From: Candidatus Marinamargulisbacteria bacterium SCGC AG-410-N11
GTDB lineage: Bacteria > Margulisbacteria > Marinamargulisbacteria > GCA-2716485 > AG-410-N11
Length of the DNA: 54,872 bases
Reading direction: 5' to 3'
NCBI GenBank assembly: GCA_003265895.1
Contig: QFBS01000006.1
Span: 1-54,872 of the forward strand
Positions 27,475 through 38,200 of the stretch are shown in pieces (positions within the stretch are counted from its first letter, which is position 1; every line of letters begins with the position of its first letter). The translations under genes were made by a program, and so were the position numbers. The notes below the pieces were generated by a model, which made no database searches, was not told the origin of the DNA, and saw only the letters and a program-made list of their open reading frames with translations.

Positions 27475-29330
27475 GATTGTTGAAATTGGTTATCAACTAA
27501 AGCTTGGATACTTGGATAATCTTTTAGGTTATCTTTTAAACTTTTAACACTAACGGGAGATAATATATTAGCGTGCTGGGCTAATGTAATCGATTTATAA
27601 TCGTTATTCCCATCTTCAGTTTCAATTGAAAACGTACATTGGATGTGGCTTCCATTGCCACGTTTATTATTAAAGGTAACTGGGGAAACAAAGATCCCTT
27701 TTTCTCCCATTTGATTTAACATTGTTTTAAGATTACTATAACTAATTTCTTTCTTATTGTTAACGAATATATTATTAAAAGTTGTCGTTGCATTTGCTCC
27801 TAATTTTAGTTGTTTTTTTTCAGTTGTTTGTTGTTGTATGGTTTTGTTGTTTATTTCAGAATCAGGATCGTTTTGGATTAAGTTATTTGTTGTTGTAAGG
27901 TGTTCTAATTCTAGATGTTTAAGTTTTGATTTTAGTTGACTGTTGGTTGTTGTTAGTAATCTATTTTCTTTTTTATAGTGTTCAATTTGTTCTTGTTGTC
28001 TTTTAATTTGGTTGGTTAACCGTGTTACTTTTTTTTCTACATTTGTTGTACATTTTTCTTTAGATTTTAATGAGATATTTGCATGATGTAAAGAACTTTG
28101 TAACGAAAAAATTACTTTTTGGAGGTTGTCGTTATCTTGATGAGTTTTAGAATGACTTTCCTTTAACTGGTTTAAGTTCATTTGAGACTTTTTTTGAAGG
28201 GAAGCACTAAATGTTTTAAATTGGTCTTCAAGCGATTGGCAATGTAATTGATATCCTTCATTTTCGGCAATGAGTTGGTCTTCGGTATCTTTATATTCTT
28301 GTATGGTTCTATCTTGGTGCATAATAATATCATGTTGAGATTTAATTCTACTTAATAGATCTTGGTGTTCTTTATTAATTTCGGTTTTAAATTGTTGTAG
28401 TAGTTTATTATATTTATTATTTAATTTAGTTAATTTTTCGTTTAGTTTTTGATGGCTTATTATTTTTGAATTTAACTTTAAGTTTAATGCGTTATAGTTA
28501 GATTTATTAAGATTAGTTTCTATTTTAAGGCGTTTATTTTCTTCAGCGATTATGTCTAATTGGGATTGAAGGTGTTGTCTTGTTTTTTGTAGACTTTTGT
28601 TAAACTCATTTGCGTTATGTAGTTGTTTTAATATATCTTTAATTTGTTCTAGGTGTTTATTTTTTTGATCATAAAGCTGTTGTTGAGAATGAGCATATTT
28701 TTTTTCTAGTCTTAACAACCTATCATTTAATTTAGTTATTAGTTGTTTTTTCTTTGTTAGTTCACTTAGTTCTGGGCGGTTGTTGTAATAATCGATTAAG
28801 TTTTTTAATTTGGAACAATAACTTGATTTTTGGATATTATTTATTGTTTCTTTTAGTAGTATATTTTCTTTTTTTAGTTCTAGTAATTCTTGTTTAATAA
28901 TGTCTATTAAAGATTCATCTTTTGGATATTTATATATTAGTAAGGTTTCTATAGATTTTAGTATTTCTGTTTCTATTTGTAGTTGATAATGAGCTGTTTT
29001 TAAGTTTAGTTTTTGTTTGTACTGAGCTTTTATTTCTTTTATATTTTGACTTAACGAACGGCTATTGTTTTGTTCTGAATGTAGCTGTTTTTTTAATGTC
29101 TCAATGGTTTTGGTCAATAAAGAGATTTGTTGATTGTTTTTTAAACTTAGTTCTTTTTCTGTTTTTAAGTTTAGTTTTTGTTTGTACTGAGCTTTTAATT
29201 GTTTGATATTTTGACTTAACGAACAGCTATTGTTTTTTTCTGAACGTAGCTGTTTTTTTAATGTATTAATGGATTTTGTTAATAACGTGATCTGTTGAAG
29301 ATTATTTTTTAAACTTATTTGTTTTTTCAA
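27471..29330 (-). CDS. Coiled-coil protein ending in a HicA-like domain
   Basis: 619 residues. About 500 residues are a near-continuous coiled coil (Leu/Lys/Gln/Asn heptads). Its first ~115 residues hold two tandem ~60-residue units, each with LL.K.I.TLKKQL.SE.N..SLSQNIK. The last ~100 residues are globular: an SYSNLKTML helix, a G-S-H strand (H562) and TLAQH (H586) followed by a VSVKSLKDNL helix. This is the pattern of the HicA fold (dsRBD-like, catalytic GSH), known from mRNA-cleaving toxins and RNA-binding modules. RNA binding or cleavage tethered to a coiled coil is inference. The start codon appears to be TTG, with TATAAC 11 nt upstream. A truncated duplicate lies upstream (29367-29606). 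Confidence 0.65.
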   Translation of the reverse strand: MKKQISLKNNLQQITLLTKSINTLKKQLRSEKNNSCSLSQNIKQLKAQYKQKLNLKTEKELSLKNNQQISLLTKTIETLKKQLHSEQNNSRSLSQNIKEIKAQYKQKLNLKTAHYQLQIETEILKSIETLLIYKYPKDESLIDIIKQELLELKKENILLKETINNIQKSSYCSKLKNLIDYYNNRPELSELTKKKQLITKLNDRLLRLEKKYAHSQQQLYDQKNKHLEQIKDILKQLHNANEFNKSLQKTRQHLQSQLDIIAEENKRLKIETNLNKSNYNALNLKLNSKIISHQKLNEKLTKLNNKYNKLLQQFKTEINKEHQDLLSRIKSQHDIIMHQDRTIQEYKDTEDQLIAENEGYQLHCQSLEDQFKTFSASLQKKSQMNLNQLKESHSKTHQDNDNLQKVIFSLQSSLHHANISLKSKEKCTTNVEKKVTRLTNQIKRQQEQIEHYKKENRLLTTTNSQLKSKLKHLELEHLTTTNNLIQNDPDSEINNKTIQQQTTEKKQLKLGANATTTFNNIFVNNKKEISYSNLKTMLNQMGEKGIFVSPVTFNNKRGNGSHIQCTFSIETEDGNNDYKSITLAQHANILSPVSVKSLKDNLKDYPSIQALVDNQFQQS

Positions 29331-29366
29331 TTTATATACTCGTTATATTATTGGTTTTTATTTTCT

Positions 29367-29606
29367 CTATAAACTTACGTAAGTTTTAGAATTTGTAAAT
29401 AGTGAATTATTTAGTTGCTTATCTGGTTTAATAATGTTTATTAAAGGTTTAGCTTTTATATTTTGACTTAGCGAATGGCTATCGTTTTTTTCTGAATGTA
29501 GAAGTTTTTTTAATGTCTCAATGGTCTGTTGAAGATTATGGTTTAAAATTATCTTGGTCAATAAAGAGATTTTTTGATTGTTTTTTAAACTTATTTGTTT
29601 TTTCAA
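29367..29606 (-). pseudogene. Truncated duplicate of the coiled-coil/HicA-like gene
   Basis: A 79-codon frame with the same TTG start, the same upstream 40 bp and the same first residues (KKQISLKNN) as the gene at 27471-29330, followed by the same LSQNIK-type unit, then divergence and an early stop. It is a 5' duplicate that lost the rest of the coiled coil and the C-terminal domain. It could still be translated, but nothing suggests a function. Confidence 0.6.
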
Positions 29607-29983
29607 TTTATATACTCGTTATATTATTGGTTTTTATTTTCTTTATAACTTACGTAATAAATTAGAATTTGTAAATAGTTAATTATTTAGTTGCATAGCG
29701 AACTTTAAATATAATAAGTTTATTTGATCTATTAGAATAAAAAAATCCACTATACCATAAATTATCTGTTAATTTTGGTTGTTTATTAATTTTGGGGAAA
29801 TATTTTTTGTTATAATGATCGGTTACTTTTTTATAAGCGTTATGCTTCGCTTTATTTTTTTCAATAATATCTTTGTTAATGGATCTTATTTTAATCTAAT
29901 TTTTTGGTTTTACATTAAGTACTGATATTTGTTTTGAAGATTTTGTGTATTTTATTTTTTAACTCTAATTTATTAAATAACTA
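29607..29983. other. Intergenic region with duplicated leader
   Basis: No gene found. The first ~70 bp repeat the DNA upstream of the 29330 start (29331-29400). A good TATAAT-like element occurs near 29809-29814 (plus strand) with no obvious product; a small RNA cannot be excluded. The right end runs into the LRR promoter cassette. Confidence 0.4.
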
Positions 29984-30010
29984 TTGAAAAAATAATAAAA
30001 AAAGTATAAG
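29984..30010 (+). promoter_or_regulatory. Shared promoter cassette, copy 2
   Basis: TTGAAA (29984-29989), 15 bp, TATAAG (30005-30010), 9 nt before ATG 30020. Nearly identical to the cassette at 50702-50728. Confidence 0.7.
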
Positions 30011-30019
30011 TTTGTGACT

Positions 30020-31240
30020 ATGAAAAAAATAATATCGATGAAATATCAAAAAAAAGCAATAAGTTTACTCGAAAAAATACACCAACAACCGATTGCATTT
30101 CGAACTATATTTTTTAATGAATGTTTAAAATTAATTGAAATGAATGTCATTTATAATTATTTAAAAACTTCGAATCAACTAGAACTATTTATTGAGTTAG
30201 TGAATACTAATATAGTTGCTAATAAACGTAAACGAGAAGATGTCTCTGAACCCCAAAGTATTCCAATAGTTAAAAAGCAAAAAACGGAATCTGTTAAAAA
30301 AGAAATTGATTTATCTTTTCAAAATATTACAGATGAAGATCTTAAACAGTATGCAAATTATACTCATATTAATTTAAATGGATGCGAAACGTTTACCGAT
30401 ATTGGACTATCGTATCTTAAAGAGGTTCAGGATATTAATTTAAAAGGGTGTAACCAAATTACTGATAAAGGGATAGCAAACTTACCTGAAACCGTTACTA
30501 AAATTAATATTAGTAATTGTAAAAAAATAACTAATGACGGTTTAGCTACATGTAAAAATATTACCAGCGTTTCATTTTATAAATCAAAAAATGTTAATTT
30601 AGGTATTATTGATCGATTAAAATCTTTAAAAGAGTTTAATGCTTTTAAAGAAAAAGAGATTAAAAAACTATTAAATAGACCTAACTCTACTATTGAAAAA
30701 GTTAATGGTCACTATACAAATTATGGGTTATCTATATTAGGTAAGAATAAAACAAACATTGATTTATCAAATAATCCATATATTTCTGATGATGGACTAG
30801 CACATCTTTCAAATGTAACAGATATTAATTTAGAAAAATGCAACCAAATCACCGATAAGGGATTAGAGTATCTTACAAATGTAAAAGAAATTGATTTAAG
30901 TTGTTGTAAAAAAATTACTTATAAAGGATTAGCTCATTTAAAAAATGTAGAAACCATTAATTTAAGCCATTGCACTCAAATTACAGATGACGGATTAGCT
31001 CATTTACCAAAAGAAACACTAAAAAAAATATATTTAGTTAGATGTAGAGAAATAACCGCGAATGGCATTTCTTATTTAAAGTCTGTTAGAGATATTTTTG
31101 GATTAAGTAAAGAAGTAGTAGACAATGTAAAAAAGCAAGAGAGAAAAAGAGATGTTGAGGAGGAGTTAATTAATTATGGGAACAGAAAAGTATACAAGCT
31201 TACCTTTTCAAAAAAAAATAATATAGTTGAGTGCTTATAA
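30020..31240 (+). CDS. Leucine-rich-repeat protein with nuclear-localisation-like clusters
   Basis: 406 residues from ATG 30020. GTG 30014 is only 3 nt after the -10 and is rejected. Residues 1-62 are a helical domain shared with the LRR gene at 50738 (MKKIIS.KYQK...PI.FRTIF). Residues 69-72 (KRKR) and 85-88 (KKQK), 12 residues apart, look like a bipartite nuclear localisation signal. From ~95 onward come 22-23-residue cysteine-containing LRRs of the AMN1/F-box-LRR type (V..INL..C..ITD.GLA.L), interrupted at ~190-235 by a degenerate stretch, and a charged tail. Such LRRs bind proteins, often in ubiquitin-ligase adaptors, but no F-box is visible. Probable host-directed effector; nuclear targeting is inferred. 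Confidence 0.8.
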   Translation: MKKIISMKYQKKAISLLEKIHQQPIAFRTIFFNECLKLIEMNVIYNYLKTSNQLELFIELVNTNIVANKRKREDVSEPQSIPIVKKQKTESVKKEIDLSFQNITDEDLKQYANYTHINLNGCETFTDIGLSYLKEVQDINLKGCNQITDKGIANLPETVTKINISNCKKITNDGLATCKNITSVSFYKSKNVNLGIIDRLKSLKEFNAFKEKEIKKLLNRPNSTIEKVNGHYTNYGLSILGKNKTNIDLSNNPYISDDGLAHLSNVTDINLEKCNQITDKGLEYLTNVKEIDLSCCKKITYKGLAHLKNVETINLSHCTQITDDGLAHLPKETLKKIYLVRCREITANGISYLKSVRDIFGLSKEVVDNVKKQERKRDVEEELINYGNRKVYKLTFSKKNNIVECL

Positions 31241-31351
31241 AAAAATAATTTAATTAAAACTGTTGATATAACGAACCCACTAAATGTTTTTTTAATAAGG
31301 GTAAGTTTGTTGACGTATAAAAGGCGTTATTAACTCTTTTGAAATGAGATT

Positions 31352-31507
31352 ATGATAACAGCAAATGGATTAGCTAGTTTTAAAAACGTAATAAATATTA
31401 ATTTATCAAATTGTAAGCAAATCACCGATACTGGATTAGCTTATTTTAAAAACGTTACAAGTATTAATTTTATTGATGTAAACAAATCACTGATTTTAAA
31501 AAAATAA
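31352..31507 (+). pseudogene. LRR gene fragment, frameshifted
   Basis: Two LRR units (NCKQITDTGLAYF) in an open frame of 51 codons with no promoter or N-terminal domain. The end is frameshifted: near 31478 the expected GAT-TGT-AAA-CAA-ATC lacks a T and reads D-V-N-K-S. A relic of the LRR family lying between the LRR gene and selO. Confidence 0.75.
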
Positions 31508-31548
31508 GTATTACGTAATAAACATGTTCCAGTGATATGTTAAGAGTT

Positions 31549-33024
31549 TTAAGTTCCACAAAAGGTAGTTGTTACTAATTCCGATTGAATTGCTGGTTCC
31601 ATATACTTTAGATCTTTTTTTTGAATAGAGTAGGGTGTTTTTAATGCTTCCATAAACATTAAAAAAGGCTGATAATCTTGTTGCTCGACCGCTTTATCGA
31701 TAATGGTTGCAATTCTGTGGTTACGCGGAATAATAGCAGGATTAACATGATTAAGATCTTGTTTAAGATTATTTATATTTTGTTTTTCTTTTGTTATAAT
31801 TTGTCGCCACTTTTTAAGCCAGTCTTGTATACCTGGTTTTTTGTTAAATAAATTAAGATGTTCAGTTTGATCGGATTCGATTACATTAGCTAAATATCGA
31901 AAGCTAAGCGTAAAATCGGCTTCATTAATATCCATTAAATGTAAATATTCTTTTACTAAATCTAGCGTTGTTTTTGATTCTTGAACAAATCCAATTTTCG
32001 CGATCATTTGTTGATGATAGTTATGGCGGAATATAGTTAAAAAATCATCTAATTGAGATTGTAATATGGCCATAGCCTCGTTTTGATCGTCAGAAATTAA
32101 TGGTAATAAACAAGTGGCTAATCGACCTAGGTTCCATTGTCCTATAACGGGTTGTTGAGAGTAGGCATAACGACCCATTCGATCAATAGAACTAAACACT
32201 GTATCTGGATTGTATGATTCCATAAATGCGCAGGGGCCAAAATCGATGGTTTCTCCTGAAATACTAGTATTATCGGTGTTCATAACGCCATGAACAAAAC
32301 CTAAACTTAACCATTTTGCTATAAGCTTAGCTTGCTGTAAACATAACTGCTTAAAAAAGCTGCGAATAGGATGCGTATCTTGTTGGCAGTCGGGATAATG
32401 GCGTGAAATTGCATAATTGGTTAATGCGATGACGGCATCTTTTCCTAAATGAGCAGACGCATATTCAAATGTACCAATTCGTAGGTGGCTACTTGCGACT
32501 CGTGTTACAATCCCTCCGGGATAAGCTTGTTCTCGTTGAACTATTTCTCCTGTACTAACAAGCGCTAATGTTCGGGTTGTTGGTACTCCTAACGCATGCA
32601 TTGCTTCTGACACTAAATACTCTCGAATAGCTGGACCTAATGGACAGCGGCCATCTCCATTTCGTGAAAATTTGGTTCTACCAGATCCTTTTAATTGAAC
32701 ATCCCATCGTTGGTTTCTTTTGTCTATACATTCACCTAATAAGACCGCGCGGCCATCGCCTAATTGAGGCACAAATTGCCCAAATTGGTGACCGGCATAA
32801 GCCAGTGCGATCGGTTGTGTATTATCTGGAATGGCATTTCCACTAAATAGTTCAGTAGCTTTAGATGGATTCTTAATATAATCATGAAGCTGTAGTTGTT
32901 CAGCTAACGAGTTATTTAAACATATAAGTTGGGGTGTTTTAACCGGAATTGGATTTACTTGCTGATAAAAAGAACTTGGTAGGGTTGTATAACTTGTTGG
33001 TGTTTTGAAAATATTTTTTATCAT
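31549..33024 (-). CDS. selO: Protein adenylyltransferase SelO (YdiU family)
   Basis: 491 residues, the usual length. This pseudokinase-fold enzyme binds ATP in inverted orientation and transfers AMP to Ser/Thr/Tyr of proteins, in bacteria linked to redox homeostasis. Visible motifs: GDGRAVLLGE (89-98), LKGSGRT with Lys112, RNGDGRCPLGPAIREYL (121-137), HGVMNTDN (245-252) and IDFGP (260-264). D251, N252 and D261 correspond to the catalytic base and metal ligands. The C-terminus is F-C-G-T, with Cys489 at the site of the selenocysteine in animal SelO. It is a core gene, flanked on both sides by LRR relics. The promoter (TTGACA-17-TACTCT) ends 6 nt before the ATG and no Shine-Dalgarno exists, so a leaderless mRNA is likely. 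Confidence 0.95.
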   Translation of the reverse strand: MIKNIFKTPTSYTTLPSSFYQQVNPIPVKTPQLICLNNSLAEQLQLHDYIKNPSKATELFSGNAIPDNTQPIALAYAGHQFGQFVPQLGDGRAVLLGECIDKRNQRWDVQLKGSGRTKFSRNGDGRCPLGPAIREYLVSEAMHALGVPTTRTLALVSTGEIVQREQAYPGGIVTRVASSHLRIGTFEYASAHLGKDAVIALTNYAISRHYPDCQQDTHPIRSFFKQLCLQQAKLIAKWLSLGFVHGVMNTDNTSISGETIDFGPCAFMESYNPDTVFSSIDRMGRYAYSQQPVIGQWNLGRLATCLLPLISDDQNEAMAILQSQLDDFLTIFRHNYHQQMIAKIGFVQESKTTLDLVKEYLHLMDINEADFTLSFRYLANVIESDQTEHLNLFNKKPGIQDWLKKWRQIITKEKQNINNLKQDLNHVNPAIIPRNHRIATIIDKAVEQQDYQPFLMFMEALKTPYSIQKKDLKYMEPAIQSELVTTTFCGT

Positions 33025-33030
33025 AGTTCA

Positions 33031-33059
33031 AGAGTAAGAAAGAAGCCGTGAATTGTCAA
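33031..33059 (-). promoter_or_regulatory. selO promoter, leaderless type
   Basis: Perfect TTGACA (33059-33054), 17 bp, TACTCT (33036-33031), 6 nt, ATG at 33024. The spacing puts +1 on the A of the start codon. Confidence 0.65.
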
Positions 33060-33107
33060 TAAATGATCTGTTTTTTTAATTAAATTTTTTATGTTGTGTT
33101 ATTGTTA

Positions 33108-33245
33108 TTGAAAAAATACTAAATAAAGTATAAATTAGTGCTTATCAAAAACCATTTGGCTATTAAAAATATGCGACACTCAAAACTATTAATCCAAGCA
33201 ATAGATAAACAGCCTGAGGGTTTTTGCAATAACATTTAATTTGCA
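33108..33245 (+). pseudogene. Relic of promoter and N-terminal part of an LRR-family gene
   Basis: The cassette is intact: TTGAAA (33108-33113), 15 bp, TATAAA (33129-33134). The start codon position reads ATC, and the following DNA can be read as KLLIQAIDKQPEGF, matching the LLEKI..QPI.FRTIF of the intact LRR genes. The rest of the gene is lost. The remaining DNA up to the kinase gene shows nothing else. Confidence 0.55.
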
Positions 33246-33348
33246 ATATAAAATTTAATCAATTAGTTTCATATTAAGAAAAATCCATGTTTAAACATAA
33301 TTAAATAGGGAATAGTTAAAATTAGAACAACTATTAATGGGGGTTAGA

Positions 33349-34641
33349 ATGAACTTAGGATCTTGTTTTGGAAAAGGTTCGTCAGGAATTCGTGATGTAT
33401 TACAACAACAGGGATTGGGTTTAGATAAGAATGAGCAAACGTTAAGAAAGATTAGTAACTTAGCAAGTGATCAGCTTGAAAGTTTATTTTGTGACATTCG
33501 AGATCGTAATATTAACCCTAAATCACAATTAGGAAAAGCAATAAAATTAGAAATAGAAAACGAATACAGAAGGCGATCTGAAACAGCTTCAAGCCAACGT
33601 AATATAGATCCTTCAACTCAACCTGTATCCGACGTAAAAGCTTCAATTCCTAGTGAAACAAAAGTATCTGAGGTAAAAGCTAGTTCAATACATTTAGAAT
33701 TACCTGATTATGGTAATAGATTTAACCTTAGAGTTAATAGTAGGCAAGTAACTATTAGTGAAATGTCAGCAAGTTCTAAAAGCTCAAAATCCATTACTTA
33801 TCAATTAGGTCAAGTTTTAGGAAAAGGCCATTTTGGAGCTGTTTATGAAGTTCAAGGAGACCCTAATAAAGTTATTAAGTTAATTAAAAATAAAAAAGAA
33901 ACTTTACGAGGAAGACAAGCTGAATATCAAGCTTTTAGAAATGAAATAGCTGTCCATGAAATTATGAATGGTTATCCAGGAGAATATGGAATTAAAGCAT
34001 TTAGTGTCGGTGCCAGTAGCCGTTATAATGCCGTTGTTATGGATAAAAAAAATTCAGGTGAGTTATTTGATTTAATAGTTCAAAACAAACTAAGTAATAA
34101 TAATAAATTTGTGATAATTCAAGAAATAGTAGATCAACTTCTATACCTTAATCAAAATGATGTTAGACATCGAGATATTAAACCAGAAAATATATTTATG
34201 ACAAAAGGTAGTGACGGCATTTTTCATGCCTCTGTTGGTGATTTTGGATTAGGTGCAATCGGAGATACTGCAACATCTAGAGCCGGTACTGAAGCTTATA
34301 CAGCTCCAGAAATTCACCCACGTAATGAATTAGGAAATGCGAAAGATCCCACTAAAAAAGGAGATGTATGGTCTTTAGGGATGACTTTGTTTGTATTAAT
34401 AGAGGGTTATTTTCCTCATGATCCTTTTTGTAACTATGGAGCCAAAGTAGTGTATCAAAATACTTTAAAACCTGATTTTATAAATACTCTAAAAAAGAGA
34501 ACACGGGGTAGGAATAATAGTAAGCTAAATGCTATTAAAGTTCTTATCTCTGAAATGTGTGCTGTAGACCCACGAAGCAGGCCAAATATGCAACAAGTTA
34601 AGGATAGAATAGATATGATTTTAAATTCGGAAAGTAAATAG
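33349..34641 (+). CDS. Eukaryotic-like serine/threonine protein kinase
   Basis: 430 residues from ATG 33349, preferred over ATG 33337 because GGGGG lies 5 nt before it. The N-terminal ~150 residues are polar, with a helical segment and a Ser-rich linker. Then comes a complete kinase domain (numbered from 33349): glycine loop LGKGHFGAVYE (157-167), VIKLIK with Lys177, αC Glu199, HRDIKPEN (274-281), DFG (298-300), a TAPE activation-segment end (318-321) and DVWSLG (339-344). All catalytic residues are present, so it should be active. There are no PASTA or membrane segments, unlike Hanks-type bacterial housekeeping kinases, which fits a secreted effector acting on host proteins. The 34680 gene follows after 38 bp and may be its partner. 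Confidence 0.88.
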   Translation: MNLGSCFGKGSSGIRDVLQQQGLGLDKNEQTLRKISNLASDQLESLFCDIRDRNINPKSQLGKAIKLEIENEYRRRSETASSQRNIDPSTQPVSDVKASIPSETKVSEVKASSIHLELPDYGNRFNLRVNSRQVTISEMSASSKSSKSITYQLGQVLGKGHFGAVYEVQGDPNKVIKLIKNKKETLRGRQAEYQAFRNEIAVHEIMNGYPGEYGIKAFSVGASSRYNAVVMDKKNSGELFDLIVQNKLSNNNKFVIIQEIVDQLLYLNQNDVRHRDIKPENIFMTKGSDGIFHASVGDFGLGAIGDTATSRAGTEAYTAPEIHPRNELGNAKDPTKKGDVWSLGMTLFVLIEGYFPHDPFCNYGAKVVYQNTLKPDFINTLKKRTRGRNNSKLNAIKVLISEMCAVDPRSRPNMQQVKDRIDMILNSESK

Positions 34642-34679
34642 TAACGAATAATACTAAAAAAATAAAAAAGGAACGAAAA

Positions 34680-35075
34680 ATGAAAAAAATAATTTCAAAT
34701 TTAAATATTTTAAAATCAAAAGATTTTAGTAAACTAACATCTTATTTAACGTTTCGTGAAATAGATAATGAACTAAAATATTATTTGAATCTTATGGTAG
34801 ATTCACAAACAGGTCAAATTAAAGGTTTTGAAGAAGAGTATAAACCAAAAGGATTTGGTAAACCGCTAATAACTGGTAAATATGATTTAAAACCGAATGA
34901 TATTCTTGTTGCTATTGAGGTTTCTCATAATATTAAAACTTCCATGTACCAATTAAAATATCTTGAAATGATAGAAGAAGATCAATTAATCCATAACGCT
35001 AAACATATTTTAGAGACTTCCTTAGATAGATATAACAAATTTATGTCAGATCAACAAAAAAAGTTGGCTAGTTAA
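34680..35075 (+). CDS. Small hypothetical protein in operon with the kinase
   Basis: 131 residues, start supported by AAGGAA 6 nt upstream. No signal peptide or membrane helix. It has a mixed alpha/beta appearance, with a central Gly/Lys-rich part (GFGKPLITGKYDL, ~57-69) and helical ends. Its first residues (MKKIIS) match the LRR proteins' start, perhaps by chance. No family recognised; operon position suggests a substrate, regulator or chaperone of the kinase, but this is a guess. Confidence 0.6.
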   Translation: MKKIISNLNILKSKDFSKLTSYLTFREIDNELKYYLNLMVDSQTGQIKGFEEEYKPKGFGKPLITGKYDLKPNDILVAIEVSHNIKTSMYQLKYLEMIEEDQLIHNAKHILETSLDRYNKFMSDQQKKLAS

Positions 35076-35202
35076 ATTTAGAAAATATCAAGTCTATCAA
35101 TAATCGATTCAAGCTTTAATTTATTATTTAATCAATTTTTTTTAATTCGTACATGTTTGTTAAGCCGAAAAAAAACTTGGTCATTGATCATCACGCTTTA
35201 TC

Positions 35203-38200
35203 TTAATCCGCGTCATTAATTTCTATTTCAATATAATCAACATGTCTTCTTTCGCCTTTTTGTTCTTTAACTTCGATATGCTGTTGTGGGATTGGCTTTT
35301 TAAATAACTCTTGTAATAATTCTATAGTAGCGGTAAATGGCGTTTCACTAATAGATATGAATCCTTGGTTTGTTAATTCTAACTGGATATGTTTTTTAAT
35401 ATTCTCTAACCGTTGCATTTTTTCGATATTGGTTATTTTTTGAATGATATAGATATGTTCTTGATTGTCGTTATCAATGGTTGACGCCATTAAAACTTCT
35501 TTTAAAATTCTTTTTTCATTGTCATCTAATTTGAACCGGTCGATATAATCACTAAATATAATCTCTTGATCTGATTTACTTTCTTTTTCTTCATTTTTGT
35601 CTTCTTTTGATTCGATACGGCTATCTGATTCGCTTTTTTTAAGGAATAAAAATTTAAGGCAATCGATAATGAGTGGGCTATTTTCATCTGTAAATCGTCG
35701 CCCCGAATTAATTGTTTTTAATGCTTTGTCAAGAATACTAAGACCATGTAAGAAGCCTGCTATATTTAATTGTTTTGGTAAATATGTGTCTTCGTCAAAA
35801 TCAAAAATAAAATAGGTGTCTTTTTGTTTATCAATTAGTGAATAAGATTGATAGAGTAACTTAAACATTTGGTGTATTTGATTCGGATCTTCTTCAATAA
35901 GAGCTGAAATTTTAGATAACGTTGGATCTTGTTTTATTCGAATATAGTCTTTGATTTGATCCATTTCTTTTTGATATTTTTTTTCTGTTAACCAAGTTAT
36001 AAAGGATTTAGGAGTAAAGTCTTTTATGATGGTTGATAGTATATATTGCATAAAGTCGGATTTATTGTTTTTTGTTAACTGATTAATACTTACGTAACGT
36101 CCATATTGAGATTGTTGGGCGAGTTTAATGGTAGCTAATATTTTTTGGATATCATGTTCTCGATGGATTCTACCACCTATATAAGTATTGATAGTTGAGT
36201 AGTTTTCATATTTTCTAACTAACCTCAGACTTATTTCACGAAGATAGTTATTAATATCAGCATTAATACTTTGGGTTCCCATATTTCTAACAAACAGGTC
36301 TTTAGCTCGTTCAATTCGGCCGTCTACACATATATTTTGTTCTGAGGGTGGTAATAGTAGCTTTAATTGATTACATAAGGCTTCTTTTTTTATTGGATTA
36401 TTTTCGATGTGAGCTTTACAACAGAGTTGCTCTAGATGTTGAATATAGGCGTTGGTTGATTCGGGAGGACGATCTGTTGTTGAAATAAAGGCGACCACCT
36501 TTGCAAAATATGTTTCGATTTGAGCTTTTACGTTTAGAGGGTCCATATTTCTATTGTAAATAATGTCATTAATGGTAAATAATGCTGAATATTTATTTTT
36601 TAGCATCGTAATTTTGTCAACTGGATCTAAAGGTTGTGATCCATCATAAATGACCCTAATTATATCGTCTTGTTTGATAATATTTTCGTTGTCAGAGGAT
36701 ATATTTTCTATTGCTTTGCTATTAAAATATAATTTATCTTGATTTGTTACAGGGATTTGATAGTTAGAGATTGGCATTTTTATCGTTATTCGAAGGCCAT
36801 TAGAGACAAAGAGATTTTGCGTTAATGTTATGTTTTGATTGATTATTTCCTGAATAACGTCGGGTTTTATTTTAATAGGTTGTGATAATGCAATGTTAAG
36901 TAAATCTCGCGGGATATTATCTTTTAACGAGCTTTTGAATTGTTGTATAGCATTTAAAAACGGGGCGACATCAGTGGCTACTATGGTATTAGTTCTTATT
37001 TTTTCTTTAAATTGATCCCATTGTCTATGTTCTATGGAGCGTGCCGCTTGTAGTTCAATTTCTCGTCTTTGAGCTGCGATAGCTTGTTGTTGTCGAATTT
37101 TTTGTTGTTTCTTCTTTTTTACATATAATTTAACTATTAAAAGCATTAAAATAACAGACGCTGTAGATATTCCTACAGTAATCATTAGTTCATTTTGTTT
37201 TCGTATGGCTTCAGCCTTTTCAAGTTCGATTAATTTTTTTAAACTCTTAATGGATTTAATATCATTGGATACTCTATTTGAAAGTTGCTTAATAGCTGGT
37301 TTTCCAGGATAGGTTGGATCTAAACTCATATATAATGTATTGATGTCCTTAAGAATATCATTTTTTTCATCTAAAAGAGATTCTTGGTTAATGACCAATT
37401 CTTTTGTAATAGGTTCAAATTCTGGGTTTGAAATGTTTTGAATCGCTGGATATTTAATTAAAAATGCTTCAACGTTTTGAACATCGTCAATCAAACGACT
37501 TTTAAAACTTTCTACCGGATTTAACTCTGGAAGTGTTAAATTAGCATGTGGGATACTACTTAACTGACTTTGAGTTGGTGTTAGTATCGATGATAGGCGA
37601 TATTTATTGTCTTGATTAAAAGATAGATTTTGGTTATCGTCGTATAACGATTGTAACCCTTGTAGAGTATTTAATCGATCATGATGTATCGATAGCTGGT
37701 TTAAGTATAGTGCTTTAATAGCATCTGACTTTTGTTTTAGTTTTGAAAATAATAATTTGGCATTATTTTTAAATGCGTTATTTTGATTTAAATTGAATTC
37801 TTTATATATATCTAGAAGAGTATTTGAATAAGGTGAATTCATAAATTCTGTTGATTCAGAACAACATTCTTCCAAGGCTTCCCACGTTAGTGTTGGTTTG
37901 TTTTGGTTGTAAAGTATTGGGCTAATAATATTTTTTTTCGTATCGCCAACTACTATGTTAAGTAGGAAATGTTCTGTTAGTACATGAATCTTTTTGATTG
38001 TATGAAGCTTTAATTGGTCACTTAGTTGTTTAATTTCATTTACATTATATCCAGTGGAATCTTTTAATAGTTGATTGAAATCGTTCATTGATTCTACTGA
38101 ATTCGATATAGATAGTAATGTGTTGATGTAATTATAATTTTGATTAAATAGGTATAACATTTCGATTTTTTGGAATGTATTATAATATAGATTGTTAGGG

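Noticed and set aside
30014..30019. GTG 30014 (and likewise GTG 50732) as the LRR gene start
   Set aside because: It lies only 3 nt after the -10 hexamer and would not be in the transcript; the ATG 6 nt further fits the conserved MKK start.
33337..33348. ATG 33337 as the kinase start
   Set aside because: No ribosome binding site precedes it, whereas ATG 33349 has GGGGG 5 nt upstream; the difference is only four residues and remains open.
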